A stretch of DNA of 64,000 nt from JACRCG01 sp964524835 (GCA_964524835.1 CAZGEG010000004.1:124001-188000); one strand, 5' to 3'; shown: positions 16,813 to 27,900, counted from the stretch's first letter. A program made the numbers and translations. The notes: generated by a model from the sequence alone, not told the origin.

Positions 16813-19479
16813 GTGTCCCGCACTCATAGCCGACTGTTCTCTTTCATATCTAGATACCCGCGCCTGATTCTTGTCCTGGCACTGCTGTTTTCCTCCGTTT
16901 CCGTTTTATACACGGTCAAAAACATGACGTTCCTGACCGGCCGTGATGACCTGATGCCGAGGAACGCCCCCTTTCAGGTCGATTACCGGGCATACCGCGC
17001 CGAGTTCGGCGATCAGGAAGAGATTGTGGCGGTGGTCGAGTCGGATGATGCCGAAAAGTCCATCCGTGCCGCAGATGCGCTCCATGCAAGGCTGAACAGT
17101 GACACGGGTGTATTCCGCGAAGTATTCTATCCTGGCGGACTCCCGTTTTTCCGTACAAACGGCCTGCTGTTCATGCCGCTGGACGACATCAGGCAGCTCC
17201 GCGCCACACTGACCAGGGCCGCTCCTGTGCTAAAGGAACTGGCCGCCGCCCCATCGGTGCAGACCCTCTTCACCTGCCTGACCGGCCAGATCGACGTCTA
17301 TCTGGAATCAGGGGATCCCGCTGCCCTGGAAAGCCTGACCTTCATGCTGACGACGCTGGACAAGGGGTTCAGGGCCTTCGGCGGCACCGGCAGCACCATG
17401 ACGATGGACTCGTTCCTCAAGGGTGGTGGCGAAAACGCCAAACCTTCCATGCTGGAGAGCGCCGGCAAGCAGCAGGTCATCACCATGCTGCCGGTCAAGG
17501 AGGAAGGGAGCTTCGTCGCCGCGGAGAAATCGATCCTGGCTGCCCGCACCGCCCTGGACGATATCCTCAAGAGACCCGAGTTCAAAGGGGTCCGGGGCGG
17601 CCTGACCGGCGTACCGGTCCTGGAATACGAAGAGATGGCCACCAGTCAGGACGACCTGAAAATAGCCACCATTCTCTCCCTGGCCCTGACGGTGATTCTG
17701 CTGCTGTTCGCCTTCCGCGGCCTGCTGAACGTGATTGCCGCCATGGTTTCTCTTATCGTCGGCATCTGCCTCTCCTTCGGTTTTGCCACTCTGGCCGTCG
17801 GGCACCTCAACATCCTCTCCATGGTGTTCGCCATCATGCTGATCGGCCTGGGGATCGAATACGGTATCCAGGTAGTGCTCCGCTATCAGGAAGAGCTCAA
17901 AAACGGCACCCCCGGCCAGGCGGCTATCGAAATCGGCCTGACAACCAACATCCGCTCAATAATCATGGCTGCCGCCACGGTTGCCATGGCCTTTGCCACC
18001 TTTGCCTTCACCGACTTCAAAGGCATCGCCGAACTGGGCATCATTGCAGCAGGCGGCGTCATTATCTGCGTTCTGGCAACCTTTACCGTCCTGCCGGCCA
18101 TGCTGGTCCTGCTGGAGCGCTTCAGAAAACCAGCCTCTCCTTCAGGTGCCGTTCACCGGACGCATCTCTCCGAACAGCCGCTTTTCAGAACAATCTTCGC
18201 CTATCCCCGGACGGTCATCGCCGCGACCCTGGCCCTGTCGGCAGTCTGCCTCTACCCTGCCCTGACGATGCGCTTTGACTACAACCTGATGAATCTGCAG
18301 GCTAAAGGGCTCCAGTCGGTTGAATACGCCTACAAACTGATGCGCAGCAAGGAAAATTCCGGCTATTTTGCTGTTGTAACCGCCAGGGACAAGGCTGAAA
18401 CCCGGAGCCTGACGGAACGTCTTGAAAAACTGCCGGCCGTAGACCATGTCGTCAGCACGCTCTCCTTCGTTCCGGAACAGCAAAGAGAAAAACTGGCGGA
18501 AATTGCCGCAGTGAGAGCTGTCATGGCGGAAGTCAAACCGGTACCCTACGAGGAAAATCTGCAGGTAATGGCGCTGCCGGCGGTCTTTGAAAATTTTCGC
18601 GACCGGGTGGAAAAACTGGCTACGGCTCTGGAGAAGGAGGATAAAGCGGCACAGGCCAGGCCGGTCGTGGCCTTTCTGGCGACACTGGATGCCTTCTTCG
18701 CAACACTGGAAAAAGAGAAGGACAGGAATGCCCTGGGTATGCTACGGGAGTTTCAGGGAGGCATGTTCGCCGAACTCCCCGACAAGCTGATGATGATGAA
18801 GGAGAGCCTGAATGCTGTCCCGGTCAGCGATGCCGATGTACCTCCGGAGCTGATGCAGCGGTTCGTGGGGAAAAACGGTAAACTGCTGCTGCAGGTTGCG
18901 GCCAGGAAGGAAATTTTTGAGCGGGAGCCACTGCAGGAGTTTGTCGCCCAGGTCAAGAGTGTCGTTCCAAACGCCACCGGAGAACCGGTCATGGTCCTTG
19001 AATCTCTCACCGTACTGAGAGACTCTTATCTAAAGGCTTTCATCTACGCCTTTATCGGCATCGCCGCGATCCTCCTGATCAATTTCAGAAGCATTCGCTA
19101 CGCCCTGCTCGGCACGCTGCCGCTGGCGGCCGGCCTGCTGCTGATGATCGGGGGAATGCGGCTGATAGGGGTAAGTTTCAACTCGGCCAACATCATCGTG
19201 TTGCCGCTGATTCTGGGGGTCGGGATCGACTCAGCGATCTATATCATAAACCGTTATCGCCAGGGGAGCGAGACCCCGGGCCAGGTTGCAACGCGCAGCG
19301 CCGGAATTGGCGTGTTTCTGAATGCCCTGACGATTCTTTTCAGCTTCGGCGCCCTGATGGTGGCCCACCATCAGGGGGTTTTCAGTATCGGCGCGGTCAT
19401 GTCACTCGGGATGATCGCCAGTGTAGCGGTCTTCCTGGCCTTCCTGCCGGCACTACTGACGCTGTGGGGCAGGCGCTGA
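16813..19479 (+). CDS. MMPL/RND-family exporter, HpnN-like
   Basis: 888 residues, GTG start at 16813 with AAGGAG six bases upstream. Layout is that of an RND/MMPL protein: one N-terminal helix, a large periplasmic loop (about residues 35-290), five helices (about 290-435), a second helix and loop (about 450-735), and five more helices to the end. The motif LIGLGIEYGIQ in the first half and LGVGIDSAIYI in the second contain the conserved helix-4 acidic residues that carry protons. The length and N terminus resemble HpnN, which moves hopanoids to the outer membrane; no hopanoid synthesis gene is nearby, so this is a likely but unproven call. It converges with the next gene, leaving 3 bp. Confidence 0.8.
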   Translation: MSRTHSRLFSFISRYPRLILVLALLFSSVSVLYTVKNMTFLTGRDDLMPRNAPFQVDYRAYRAEFGDQEEIVAVVESDDAEKSIRAADALHARLNSDTGVFREVFYPGGLPFFRTNGLLFMPLDDIRQLRATLTRAAPVLKELAAAPSVQTLFTCLTGQIDVYLESGDPAALESLTFMLTTLDKGFRAFGGTGSTMTMDSFLKGGGENAKPSMLESAGKQQVITMLPVKEEGSFVAAEKSILAARTALDDILKRPEFKGVRGGLTGVPVLEYEEMATSQDDLKIATILSLALTVILLLFAFRGLLNVIAAMVSLIVGICLSFGFATLAVGHLNILSMVFAIMLIGLGIEYGIQVVLRYQEELKNGTPGQAAIEIGLTTNIRSIIMAAATVAMAFATFAFTDFKGIAELGIIAAGGVIICVLATFTVLPAMLVLLERFRKPASPSGAVHRTHLSEQPLFRTIFAYPRTVIAATLALSAVCLYPALTMRFDYNLMNLQAKGLQSVEYAYKLMRSKENSGYFAVVTARDKAETRSLTERLEKLPAVDHVVSTLSFVPEQQREKLAEIAAVRAVMAEVKPVPYEENLQVMALPAVFENFRDRVEKLATALEKEDKAAQARPVVAFLATLDAFFATLEKEKDRNALGMLREFQGGMFAELPDKLMMMKESLNAVPVSDADVPPELMQRFVGKNGKLLLQVAARKEIFEREPLQEFVAQVKSVVPNATGEPVMVLESLTVLRDSYLKAFIYAFIGIAAILLINFRSIRYALLGTLPLAAGLLLMIGGMRLIGVSFNSANIIVLPLILGVGIDSAIYIINRYRQGSETPGQVATRSAGIGVFLNALTILFSFGALMVAHHQGVFSIGAVMSLGMIASVAVFLAFLPALLTLWGRR

Positions 19480-19482
19480 CGC

Positions 19483-21399
19483 TCAGTTATTCAGCCGATT
19501 CAGCCTGTTCTTGTAGATATAATTGGTGCCCTGAATATATCCCAACGCGTCCTTCAGCAGATCTTCCTGCGGCTTTAACACCGTTGTTGCTCCATCCTTC
19601 CTGACAAAGCTGAAGTAGTCGGCTTCTCTCTTCGGGCCGAGAACCAGCAGCTGGTCGTCACTTATGTACCCCAGTTTTTGATAGGTCGATATAAACGCCC
19701 GCTCGCTCCATGCATCGGCGGTCATGATATCCTTGCCGATGAACGCGCTCGTGTATCTGAAATTAAGCAGCCCGAGCACGGTCGGCGCCACGTCGATCTG
19801 GCTCATCATCCGGTCAACGACCTGCGGCTTGATGATTGCCGGGGCATAGATGAAGAGCGGAATTTCATAGTTTTTAACCGGCAACGCCAGCTTCGCCGCA
19901 CTGCCGGCACAGTGGTCGGCCACAATGACAAAAATGGTGTCCTTGAACCAGGGCTTCTTTTTTGCTTCGGCCAGCAACCTGCCAACCGCGTAATCGGCGT
20001 ATTTGACTCCGCCGCTGCGACCGGATTTTGACGGTATATCGATCTTGCCGTCCGGGTATGTATAGGGTCGGTGATTCGATGTGGTCATCACGACGCTGAA
20101 AAACGGTTTTTTATTGCCGTGGGAAAGGTCCGCCTCCTTTATCACCTTCAAAAACAGGTCTTCGTCGCACACTCCCCAGGCATTGGTAAACGTTATTTCG
20201 TCTTTCGAGAAGTTGGTCCTGTCAACTGTAGTGAAACCATTGGTTGCGTAAAAATAGTTCATATTGTCAAAGTACCCATGGCCGGCATAAATAAACTTGT
20301 TATCGTACCCTTTCTCCTTCATGACCGAACCCCATGAAACAAAGTTTTCATTTTTAGGTCGTTTCACTATTGAAGTTCCCGGCAACGGCGGCATGGAGAG
20401 GGTAAGCGCCTCCAGTCCGCGTACGGTCCGGGTACCGGTTGCATACAGATGGGTGAAAAAGAGCGATTCTTTGGCCAGTTTGTCCAGATTCGGAGTTATA
20501 CCCTTATCGTTTCCGAATGATGTCAGGAAATCCGCACTCAGGCTTTCTTCGACCACCAGTACTATGTTCAAGCGTTTTTCCGCACCAGGCGGCTGTATGA
20601 TCCGGGAAACGGAAGTACCGTCCTTGCTGGCAAAGCGGCCGTGCTTTTCCTGCAGCAACCCTCTCAGATGGGCAAGCACCTCTTTATCATCCTTGGTGAC
20701 GTAAAACTTGTTGAAATCCAACTCGTTAGTTCTGAAAGCCGAAAAGAGACAATAGATGCCGTTTCCGCATAACTCGTTCGCATAATTGTTCGGGGATATT
20801 TGCGACAAAGACAGCTCTACTGCCACAAAAGAGAGCACCGGCAGGACGAGAAACGCTGCGCCGTACTTCAGGCGACTGCCGATGCCTGATATGTGGGAGA
20901 ATGATCGGGACAGCTGTTTTTTTACCGGGAGAAAGGCAAGGATATTCAGTAGCAGCAGCACCCCGAGGATCGCATTAACCGGATAAGACTCCCTGATATT
21001 GCGAACAACTTCGGTGGTATAAATCAGATAATCGACCGCGATAAAATTGAAGCGGGTGGCAAATTCATCAAAGAACGTGTATTCGGCGACCACGTCAAAC
21101 AGCATCAGGTAGGTCAGCGCAAATCCGACCGCATAGGCGCACGTCTTGAAAAATGAACTGTTGAACACCCTGTCGGGCAGAATGACTGCAACCAGCACCA
21201 ACGGGATGGCGAAGTATGAAAAGGTCACACAATCAAAGAAGAACCCGACCGCATATATTTTTACCAGCAGCAGCGGATTCAGTTCCAGCTGGGGAAGCGA
21301 TATCACCAGCAGGATTGTCCGGGTTATGGCCGAAAAAACAACAATAATCAGCCAGAGGATATAAATTGAATGAAATCTGCTTCTTGCCTGCATAAACAT
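19483..21399 (-). CDS. LTA-synthase-type membrane phosphotransferase (sulfatase fold)
   Basis: 638 residues from the ATG at 21399; the AAAGGA site fits this ATG or the one at 21393 better than upstream ones. Five N-terminal membrane helices (to about residue 190) are followed by an alkaline-phosphatase/sulfatase fold facing the periplasm. Metal ligands include the Glu in LVVEESLS and Asp-His in IVADHCAG; the expected Thr nucleophile is in ATGTRTVRGLEAL. Such enzymes move glycerol-phosphate or phosphoethanolamine groups onto envelope glycans or lipids. Gram-negative members modify osmoregulated glucans or lipid A. The acceptor here is unknown. The neighbours lptF and lptG fit an envelope role. 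Confidence 0.88.
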   Translation of the reverse strand: MFMQARSRFHSIYILWLIIVVFSAITRTILLVISLPQLELNPLLLVKIYAVGFFFDCVTFSYFAIPLVLVAVILPDRVFNSSFFKTCAYAVGFALTYLMLFDVVAEYTFFDEFATRFNFIAVDYLIYTTEVVRNIRESYPVNAILGVLLLLNILAFLPVKKQLSRSFSHISGIGSRLKYGAAFLVLPVLSFVAVELSLSQISPNNYANELCGNGIYCLFSAFRTNELDFNKFYVTKDDKEVLAHLRGLLQEKHGRFASKDGTSVSRIIQPPGAEKRLNIVLVVEESLSADFLTSFGNDKGITPNLDKLAKESLFFTHLYATGTRTVRGLEALTLSMPPLPGTSIVKRPKNENFVSWGSVMKEKGYDNKFIYAGHGYFDNMNYFYATNGFTTVDRTNFSKDEITFTNAWGVCDEDLFLKVIKEADLSHGNKKPFFSVVMTTSNHRPYTYPDGKIDIPSKSGRSGGVKYADYAVGRLLAEAKKKPWFKDTIFVIVADHCAGSAAKLALPVKNYEIPLFIYAPAIIKPQVVDRMMSQIDVAPTVLGLLNFRYTSAFIGKDIMTADAWSERAFISTYQKLGYISDDQLLVLGPKREADYFSFVRKDGATTVLKPQEDLLKDALGYIQGTNYIYKNRLNRLNN

Positions 21400-21470
21400 G
21401 ATGTCCTTTAGTTGCATCATAATGAGTTCAGTACGGAAACCCGGTGGTGCCCTGCCGGAATACGTCGAAG

Positions 21471-22406
21471 TCAGGGAGCAGTTACGGTAATGATCTGACT
21501 GCCTTCAGCACCGGGGTTGACTATCTGCAGACGGAAATCCTTATTGACCGGAGAATAGGGATGCCGCTGGTAGATCAATTTTGTGCAGTCGACATAGATC
21601 AGTTTTTCCCGTTCGGCCATTTCCTGACCGCCGCGCCCGCCGACCTGAATTCCATCCACATACAGAGATGAATTTTGGTTGAAGTTCCTGCCGCTGATAA
21701 TCAGCTCGTAGAAGTTAACGTGCTCGCTTCCCACCGTCACCTGCCCGATTTCCGGCCTGGTTTCGACAGCCAGATTCAGCTGCACCGAACTGTTTTCAGG
21801 GGCGTTCTTCACCTGCACCTGGTGAAGTCCGCCCGGTACGGTCGGGACAGTGAAGGAGAGCGACTCCGGCGAAAGGAGTGTGCTTGTCAGCGCAGCGCCA
21901 TCAAAAAAGAGCATCGATGTACCGCCAAAATTACTGCCGCGTGCAATTACCTCGCGCTCCCTGCCTTCGGCACAGGAGCTGATCATGGGCGGCTGCAGAG
22001 AACTGAGAACGGGACGCAGCGGAAGGACCGTGAAATTATAGGTTCTTCCGGTCGTACCGTCGGAGCGTTTCAGGTAAAGGGCATACAGACCGGCCTCCAG
22101 CTGAGGGGGGACATTAAATTCAGCCTGTCTGGCTCCGCTGATGCGGGCAGTAATTTCAACGTTCCCCAGAAAAACAGATGCGGTTTCCCCGAAGCCGTTT
22201 CCGGACAGCATCACCTGTGCACCCGGTTCGGCCTGGACAGGGATGATACTGAGAATCGTGACCGGAACAGCTGCCGGAACAGCTGCCGGAGCAGGTACCG
22301 GAGCGGTCTTGCTCTGTACCCTTTTCGGGCGTTCAGCGGCAGATGCCCCGCAGACAAGACACGAGAAGAATACAAATACGAGTGTTCGTACGAATGTCAG
22401 CAGCAT
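21471..22406 (-). CDS. Secreted protein with three IPT/TIG-like repeats
   Basis: 311 residues with a signal peptide (VFVFFSCLVCGASA). A short Ala/Pro/Val-rich linker precedes three immunoglobulin-like IPT/TIG units at about 48-128, 130-215 and 217-311. Each begins with a phrase of the form S-I-x-P, then a GxxxxLSGxGF-like core (VMLSGNGFGETASVFLGN; VIARGSNFGGTSMLFFDG; LIISGRNFNQNSSLYVDG). IPT domains bind glycans or proteins at the surface. It is between lptG (35 bp downstream of that gene's end) and the phosphotransferase; function unknown. Confidence 0.78.
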   Translation of the reverse strand: MLLTFVRTLVFVFFSCLVCGASAAERPKRVQSKTAPVPAPAAVPAAVPVTILSIIPVQAEPGAQVMLSGNGFGETASVFLGNVEITARISGARQAEFNVPPQLEAGLYALYLKRSDGTTGRTYNFTVLPLRPVLSSLQPPMISSCAEGREREVIARGSNFGGTSMLFFDGAALTSTLLSPESLSFTVPTVPGGLHQVQVKNAPENSSVQLNLAVETRPEIGQVTVGSEHVNFYELIISGRNFNQNSSLYVDGIQVGGRGGQEMAEREKLIYVDCTKLIYQRHPYSPVNKDFRLQIVNPGAEGSQIITVTAP

Positions 22407-22441
22407 TTTGGCTCCTCCGATTAATGAGATGGAGATCAGAC

Positions 22442-23521
22442 CTACCCTTTGACCTTCATCGACAGCCAGATTCCACCCAGCATAAAAAGGACATTGGCTC
22501 CCCAGGCGGCGACAACAGGAGTCAAAACGCCGCTCCGGCCGTATGAAAGCAGTACCGCGTTGACAACGAAATACGCAAAACCGATCCCGATGCTGGTGCC
22601 TATGCCCATGGCGATGCCTCCGGAGCGGCTGTTACGCAGGGCAAAAGGAATTCCGAGCAGCACCATGATCAGGGCCGCAAAAGGTGAGGCGATCTTGGTA
22701 TGCATCAGCGTCAGGTAGCGATAGGCCTGATAGCCGCCGCGCCTCAGGTTTTCCGCATACTCGTTCAGCGTGCGGATACTCATGTTATCTGCATCGCTAG
22801 CCAGAACCCGCAGATCCTCGACCTTTAGGTTGAGATCGAGCGGCATTGATTGTGCAACCTGCGGAGCGTACCCTGCCGGAGTCTCGAAGTTTCGTGTGGA
22901 TGTAGATTTCAGCTGCCACTGCCCATTCCGGAAGAGTGCGGTTTCGGCATCAATCCTGCTGACCGGATTCATGGAGCCGTCCACATTCCAGACAACGACC
23001 CCACTCAGCGTCTGCGTTTTTGGCTCAAACAGGCGCGCCTGCAGGATCATCGAATTGGAGCGGAACCAGATATTGTTGCGTTTGAATGCTACACGATCAC
23101 CTTTCTTCTTGATCTTGACCCGGTCAATCAGCTCAGTGCGGGCATAACTATACGGCAAAACCAGTTCGGCGTTGACCAGCAGCAGGATGCTGGCCGCAAA
23201 TCCAAGGGCCAGCATCGGCAGGGAAATCCTCAGCAGGCTGATTCCGCAACTGCGCAGGGCAATAATTTCACTGTCGCGAGACAGCAGCCCGAGCGTCAGC
23301 AACGTAGCCATAAGAATCGAGAACGTGGCGGTGCGACTGATCATTTCAGGAACTTTCCAGATAAAGTACTGCAGGATATCGCCAGCAGCCCCTCCGGCCC
23401 GCAGAAAGCGCGGGACCTTCTCAATCAGATCAATGACAAGGTATACCCCGACAAATCCGCTCAGGCAGAGCATAAGCAGGCGTAACCAGGTTCGGGCAAT
23501 ATAGCCGTTGATAATACCCAT
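22442..23521 (-). CDS. lptG: LPS export system permease LptG
   Basis: 359 residues from the ATG at 23521, whose Shine-Dalgarno sequence (GGAAGG) lies inside the end of lptF. Six membrane helices, three at each end, enclose a periplasmic beta-jellyroll domain (about residues 135-265). LptG pairs with LptF and the ATPase LptB to pull lipopolysaccharide out of the inner membrane. Its N terminus (GIINGYIARTWLR) is typical of the LptG side. It follows lptF with one base between stop and start. Confidence 0.92.
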   Translation of the reverse strand: MGIINGYIARTWLRLLMLCLSGFVGVYLVIDLIEKVPRFLRAGGAAGDILQYFIWKVPEMISRTATFSILMATLLTLGLLSRDSEIIALRSCGISLLRISLPMLALGFAASILLLVNAELVLPYSYARTELIDRVKIKKKGDRVAFKRNNIWFRSNSMILQARLFEPKTQTLSGVVVWNVDGSMNPVSRIDAETALFRNGQWQLKSTSTRNFETPAGYAPQVAQSMPLDLNLKVEDLRVLASDADNMSIRTLNEYAENLRRGGYQAYRYLTLMHTKIASPFAALIMVLLGIPFALRNSRSGGIAMGIGTSIGIGFAYFVVNAVLLSYGRSGVLTPVVAAWGANVLFMLGGIWLSMKVKG

Positions 23522-23522
23522 A

Positions 23523-24671
23523 TCAGGCGGCCTTCCGGAAATAACGGAGAACATTTTTCAGCGGGAAAAGGTCGATACTCTTCTCCTGTGATGCCATTCG
23601 CAACAGCACCACTCCCGCTGCAAAAAAAACCAGGTTTGGAATCCAGAGAGCAGCGACGGGGGGAATGGGGCCCCTCTCCGCCAGCAGCCTTGCAACCGAC
23701 ATCAGCACATAATAGGTAAGAATAATACCGATACTGAACGTGAAACCACCTGACTTTCCCGAGCGTCGATTCTGAATCCCCAGAGGGACCGCAAGGACTG
23801 CGAAAACAAGTGAGGCGAATGGAAAGGTAAAGCGGCTGTGAAATTCTGCCTGCATTTTCAGGCGATCCTTGACAGACGTGCCGGGATTATCAATCCGGCT
23901 TTGGAGTTCGGACAGCCACAGGTCCGGCTCATTCCGCGATATTTTTGTACCACTTCCCTTTTCTCCCACCGTCATGCTGTATTCGCCGAAATGGACCAAC
24001 CGGTAGAGGCCACCGGCGCCGGCAATATGTATGGAGCCATCATGCAGGGAAAGAAGCAGCGATTGACTGCCGGCAGCACTCGTAACGACTCCGTCCCGTG
24101 CAAATATCGTCATGGGGCGGACCGGGTTACGGCCATCGTGAATAACGACCCCTTTTAACTGGCGGCCCTGTTCATCATACTGATCTGTATACATGACGAC
24201 ACCAGGAATATCATCCCAGAATACTTTTTCACGGATGGTGGCGGTAATATTGTCCTTCAATACCTGGAAACTGAGTTCCCTGAAAGAACTGTTGCCCCAT
24301 GGCACGCCGATTGTACTGGCTCCCAGCGCAAGAAGAACGGCAACCAATGCGCAGAAGATCACCGGAGGCATAATCTGGAAAAGGCTTACCCCGCTGGCCT
24401 TGATGACAACAATTTCGTTATCTGCCGAAAATCTGCCGAACGCCAGCAGGACTGCCAGCAAAAAAGCCATGGGAATCGTGAAAACCAGAAATGACGGGAT
24501 AAGATACAGTATCATCCTGCTGACATCAGCCAGCGGTACGCCGCGCGACACGACAAGGTCTGTCAGCGTAATCAGGCGACCCATCAGGAGGACCAGTGTA
24601 AAAATGACAATACCCAGCAGGAAAAGCGAAGAAATTTCGCGAATTATGTAGAGGGATAGAATACGTTTCAC
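23523..24671 (-). CDS. lptF: LPS export system permease LptF
   Basis: 382 residues. It starts MKRILSLYIIREISSLFLLG, the classic LptF/LptG amphipathic lead, and has six helices around a periplasmic jellyroll domain, including the conserved cytoplasmic-side phrase SADNEIVVIKASGVS that contacts LptB. With LptG it forms the LPS extraction channel. It is the first gene of the lptF-lptG-IPT-phosphotransferase string. Upstream is the trailer end of the CRISPR array. Confidence 0.93.
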   Translation of the reverse strand: MKRILSLYIIREISSLFLLGIVIFTLVLLMGRLITLTDLVVSRGVPLADVSRMILYLIPSFLVFTIPMAFLLAVLLAFGRFSADNEIVVIKASGVSLFQIMPPVIFCALVAVLLALGASTIGVPWGNSSFRELSFQVLKDNITATIREKVFWDDIPGVVMYTDQYDEQGRQLKGVVIHDGRNPVRPMTIFARDGVVTSAAGSQSLLLSLHDGSIHIAGAGGLYRLVHFGEYSMTVGEKGSGTKISRNEPDLWLSELQSRIDNPGTSVKDRLKMQAEFHSRFTFPFASLVFAVLAVPLGIQNRRSGKSGGFTFSIGIILTYYVLMSVARLLAERGPIPPVAALWIPNLVFFAAGVVLLRMASQEKSIDLFPLKNVLRYFRKAA

Positions 24672-24794
24672 GGAAGTGATGATACATGAGTGGGAGATGG
24701 GTGTAAAGGGGCGTGGAGGTTAATCACGTCTATGCCCATCGCAGTGGGTTTCCGCATGTGTATTACTGAATGGCTGACAGCTGACGAGATAAGG

Positions 24795-24832
24795 AAAATC
24801 CCCCTGAATCCCCCTTTTGTAAGGGGGGACTT
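24795..24832. repeat. C/G-rich dispersed inverted-repeat element, copy 1
   Basis: AAATCCCCCTGAATCCCCC is followed by TTTTGTAA and GGGGGG. The core CCCCC...GGGGG pairs as a hairpin, and the pattern recurs at 24886, 42567, 43300 and 43350. Between lptF (24671) and the first repeat there is otherwise nothing recognisable. Confidence 0.75.
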
Positions 24833-24885
24833 AGAAACATACATCATCACCTGAACCTTTTTTTCTTCATAGATGACTATCTATC

Positions 24886-24926
24886 ACCCCCCCCTTTACG
24901 AAAGGGGGGTCGGGGGGGGATTTGTC
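24886..24926. repeat. C/G-rich dispersed inverted-repeat element, copy 2
   Basis: A run of eight C, then CTTTACGAAAGG, then runs of G ending GGGGGGGGATTTGTC. It is the same element as copy 1 in opposite orientation and lies 8 bp from the decayed terminal CRISPR repeat. Confidence 0.7.
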
Positions 24927-24933
24927 GTTGGTT

Positions 24934-24962
24934 GGTTGTATCCTTGCTCATGCGTGGAACAT
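24934..24962 (-). repeat. Decayed CRISPR repeat at the leader-distal end
   Basis: Exactly one 61-bp period before the first recognisable repeat, this 29-base segment matches the consensus at 20 of 29 positions, including the intact end GGAACAT. The 32 bases between it and the repeat at 24995 would be the oldest spacer. Confidence 0.75.
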
Positions 24963-24994
24963 GGGTTTATTCGACTCCGGTACTGACGTATTTT

Positions 24995-27900
24995 CAATTC
25001 ATCCCCGCGCTTGCGGGGAACATGATTCACGGAGTTCGCGCTTCAGGCCGGTGGACGGTTCATCCCCGCGCTTGCGGGGAACATTTGACCGGTGCCTCGG
25101 GGTTGGCCAGCTCCAGCGGTTCATCCCCGCGCTTGCGGGGAACATGCCGACCATGACACCTCTGTAAGTTTTTGTTTCGGTTCATCCCCGCGCTTGCGGG
25201 GAACATATAACGTTCCCCCTTTTAAATTCCGCAAAGCCCGGTTCATCCCCGCGCTTGCGGGGAACATACCAGAAAACCACTGTCTTTTGCGATCTCGATC
25301 GGTTCATCCCCGCGCTTGCGGGGAACATTTACCCCCGGTTTCGGCGGCACCATCGGCGGCCGGTTCATCCCCGCGCTTGCGGGGAACATATCAGCACGAG
25401 CGGCAACACGGCGGGACTCTTCGGTTCATCCCCGCGCTTGCGGGGAACATCGCATTCATGCGCTCGTATGCGGCTGTAGCATCGGTTCATCCCCGCGCTT
25501 GCGGTGAACATCATGCCGCCGATTGCGGTGCGGTCGAAAGCCTCGGTTCATCCCCGCGCTTGCGGGGAACATTTAGTATTATCAGGTATGTTCATTTTTG
25601 CCACCGGTTCATCCCCGCGCTTGCGGGGAACATGCCAGAAACGCCTCGCCGATCTTGGCGTCGAACGGTTCATCCCCGCGCTTGCGGGGAACATTCAAAG
25701 AGGGTTAAAGCTGCGGTTAAAACAGCCGGTTCATCCCCGCGCTTGCGGGGAACATCAATACCCCGCCAACAGATATCACCAGGTCACCGGTTCATCCCCG
25801 CGCTTGCGGGGAACATCTCATGTTGTGATGTGACAGCCACTGCTGCACCGGTTCATCCCCGCGCTTGCGGGGAACATTTCCTTGTTGCTGGATCCACCGC
25901 TCAGCATCTCGGTTCATCCCCGCGCTTGCGGGGAACATCTCTGGCGCAGTTTGGCGCCGACCTCCTCCATCGGTTCATCCCCGCGCTTGCGGGGAACATA
26001 CCAACGCCCAATATAGTATTACATTTTTTGGCGGTTCATCCCCGCGCTTGCGGGGAACATTTGTCGAGCCCGAGGATACGCGCCATAGCCTCCGGTTCAT
26101 CCCCGCGCTTGCGGGGAACATATGTCACCAGCCGCCAGTTCCTGTCCGCCCAGCGGTTCATCCCCGCGCTTGCGGGGAACATCCCTGCCCATGTCAGAGG
26201 GCAAGCCTGTGAATCGGTTCATCCCCGCGCTTGCGGGGAACATACTTTTCCAGGCGCTGATCACCTCGGCCGGCACGGTTCATCCCCGCGCTTGCGGGGA
26301 ACATGCAATCACGGTCAGGTCGAGCAGCGGGTTGGCCGGTTCATCCCCGCGCTTGCGGGGAACATGTGAATCGTTTTCATAGCCCTGACCTCGCGTGCGG
26401 TTCATCCCCGCGCTTGCGGGGAACATGCTGGCGATAGTCTGCCAGACGTTCCCCATTACGGTTCATCCCCGCGCTTGCGGGGAACATTCCTCAACTTTTG
26501 TTCCGAACTTCCGCCCGAACGGTTCATCCCCGCGCTTGCGGGGAACATGCCATCCTTGACGAAGTCATACCCGCCATTACCGGTTCATCCCCGCGCTTGC
26601 GGGGAACATACCGGTGCGCTGGCTATCCAGCTGAAGGATATCGGTTCATCCCCGCGCTTGCGGGGAACATATCGGCAACTTATGTACCCTTATTTCATCG
26701 CCCGGTTCATCCCCGCGCTTGCGGGGAACATAGTTCTTCGCCTCTTGTCTCAATGGTTCGTAGCGGTTCATCCCCGCGCTTGCGGGGAACATAACGCCAG
26801 AACTCTCCGTGCACATGGCATACCCGGTTCATCCCCGCGCTTGCGGGGAACATGCGCCACTCTCGACCAGGGCCGAGACAATGTTCGGTTCATCCCCGCG
26901 CTTGCGGGGAACATCGATTGGCCGACAGAACCGAGAACATCGACAACGGTTCATCCCCGCGCTTGCGGGGAACATTCTCCCCCGGACAGGCCAGCCTCAT
27001 GCTCCTGGGGTTCATCCCCGCGCTTGCGGGGAACATTCTTCAGGCAGCCAGGATAGGGCAAAGTCTATCGGTTCATCCCCGCGCTTGCGGGGAACATGAG
27101 AGCAGCAGCATTGATTGCAATTTCCTTGTCGGTTCATCCCCGCGCTTGCGGGGAACATGGTCTCAACCCTTGAGGCCAATATAGTGGAATCGGTTCATCC
27201 CCGCGCTTGCGGGGAACATTCCTGCAGATCGCGCTCGACGATGACGCCGTCCGGTTCATCCCCGCGCTTGCGGGGAACATAATGATTCATCGCTCCGCAA
27301 ACCCACTACTGCCGGTTCATCCCCGCGCTTGCGGGGAACATGCCATCACCACCTGATAAAAGCCATCCTTAAACGGTTCATCCCCGCGCTTGCGGGGAAC
27401 ATAGTTCTGCGCGTCTCCTGGTGCCGCTGCCGTCCGGTTCATCCCCGCGCTTGCGGGGAACATACCAGACTGAATGTAGTGGATAGCTGCCGGATCGGTT
27501 CATCCCCGCGCTTGCGGGGAACATTCGGGCTTCGTCAGTCGCTTCCTTGATTCCCTCGGTTCATCCCCGCGCTTGCGGGGAACATTTACGGTGTGTTTTC
27601 TGGTCTGTGCTGGCGTTCGGTTCATCCCCGCGCTTGCGGGGAACATTGCTGAAACTGCCGCAAAAATTGTTACACTTTCGGTTCATCCCCGCGCTTGCGG
27701 GGAACATTCGATCCTGAAACACCACGGCCTCCCCTACAACGGTTCATCCCCGCGCTTGCGGGGAACATATCAATTTTGCCGGGGCCATATTTCATTCCGC
27801 CGGTTCATCCCCGCGCTTGCGGGGAACATATCACAATGCTCTGCATAACTAACGATGCCATCGGTTCATCCCCGCGCTTGCGGGGAACATAACGACACAC

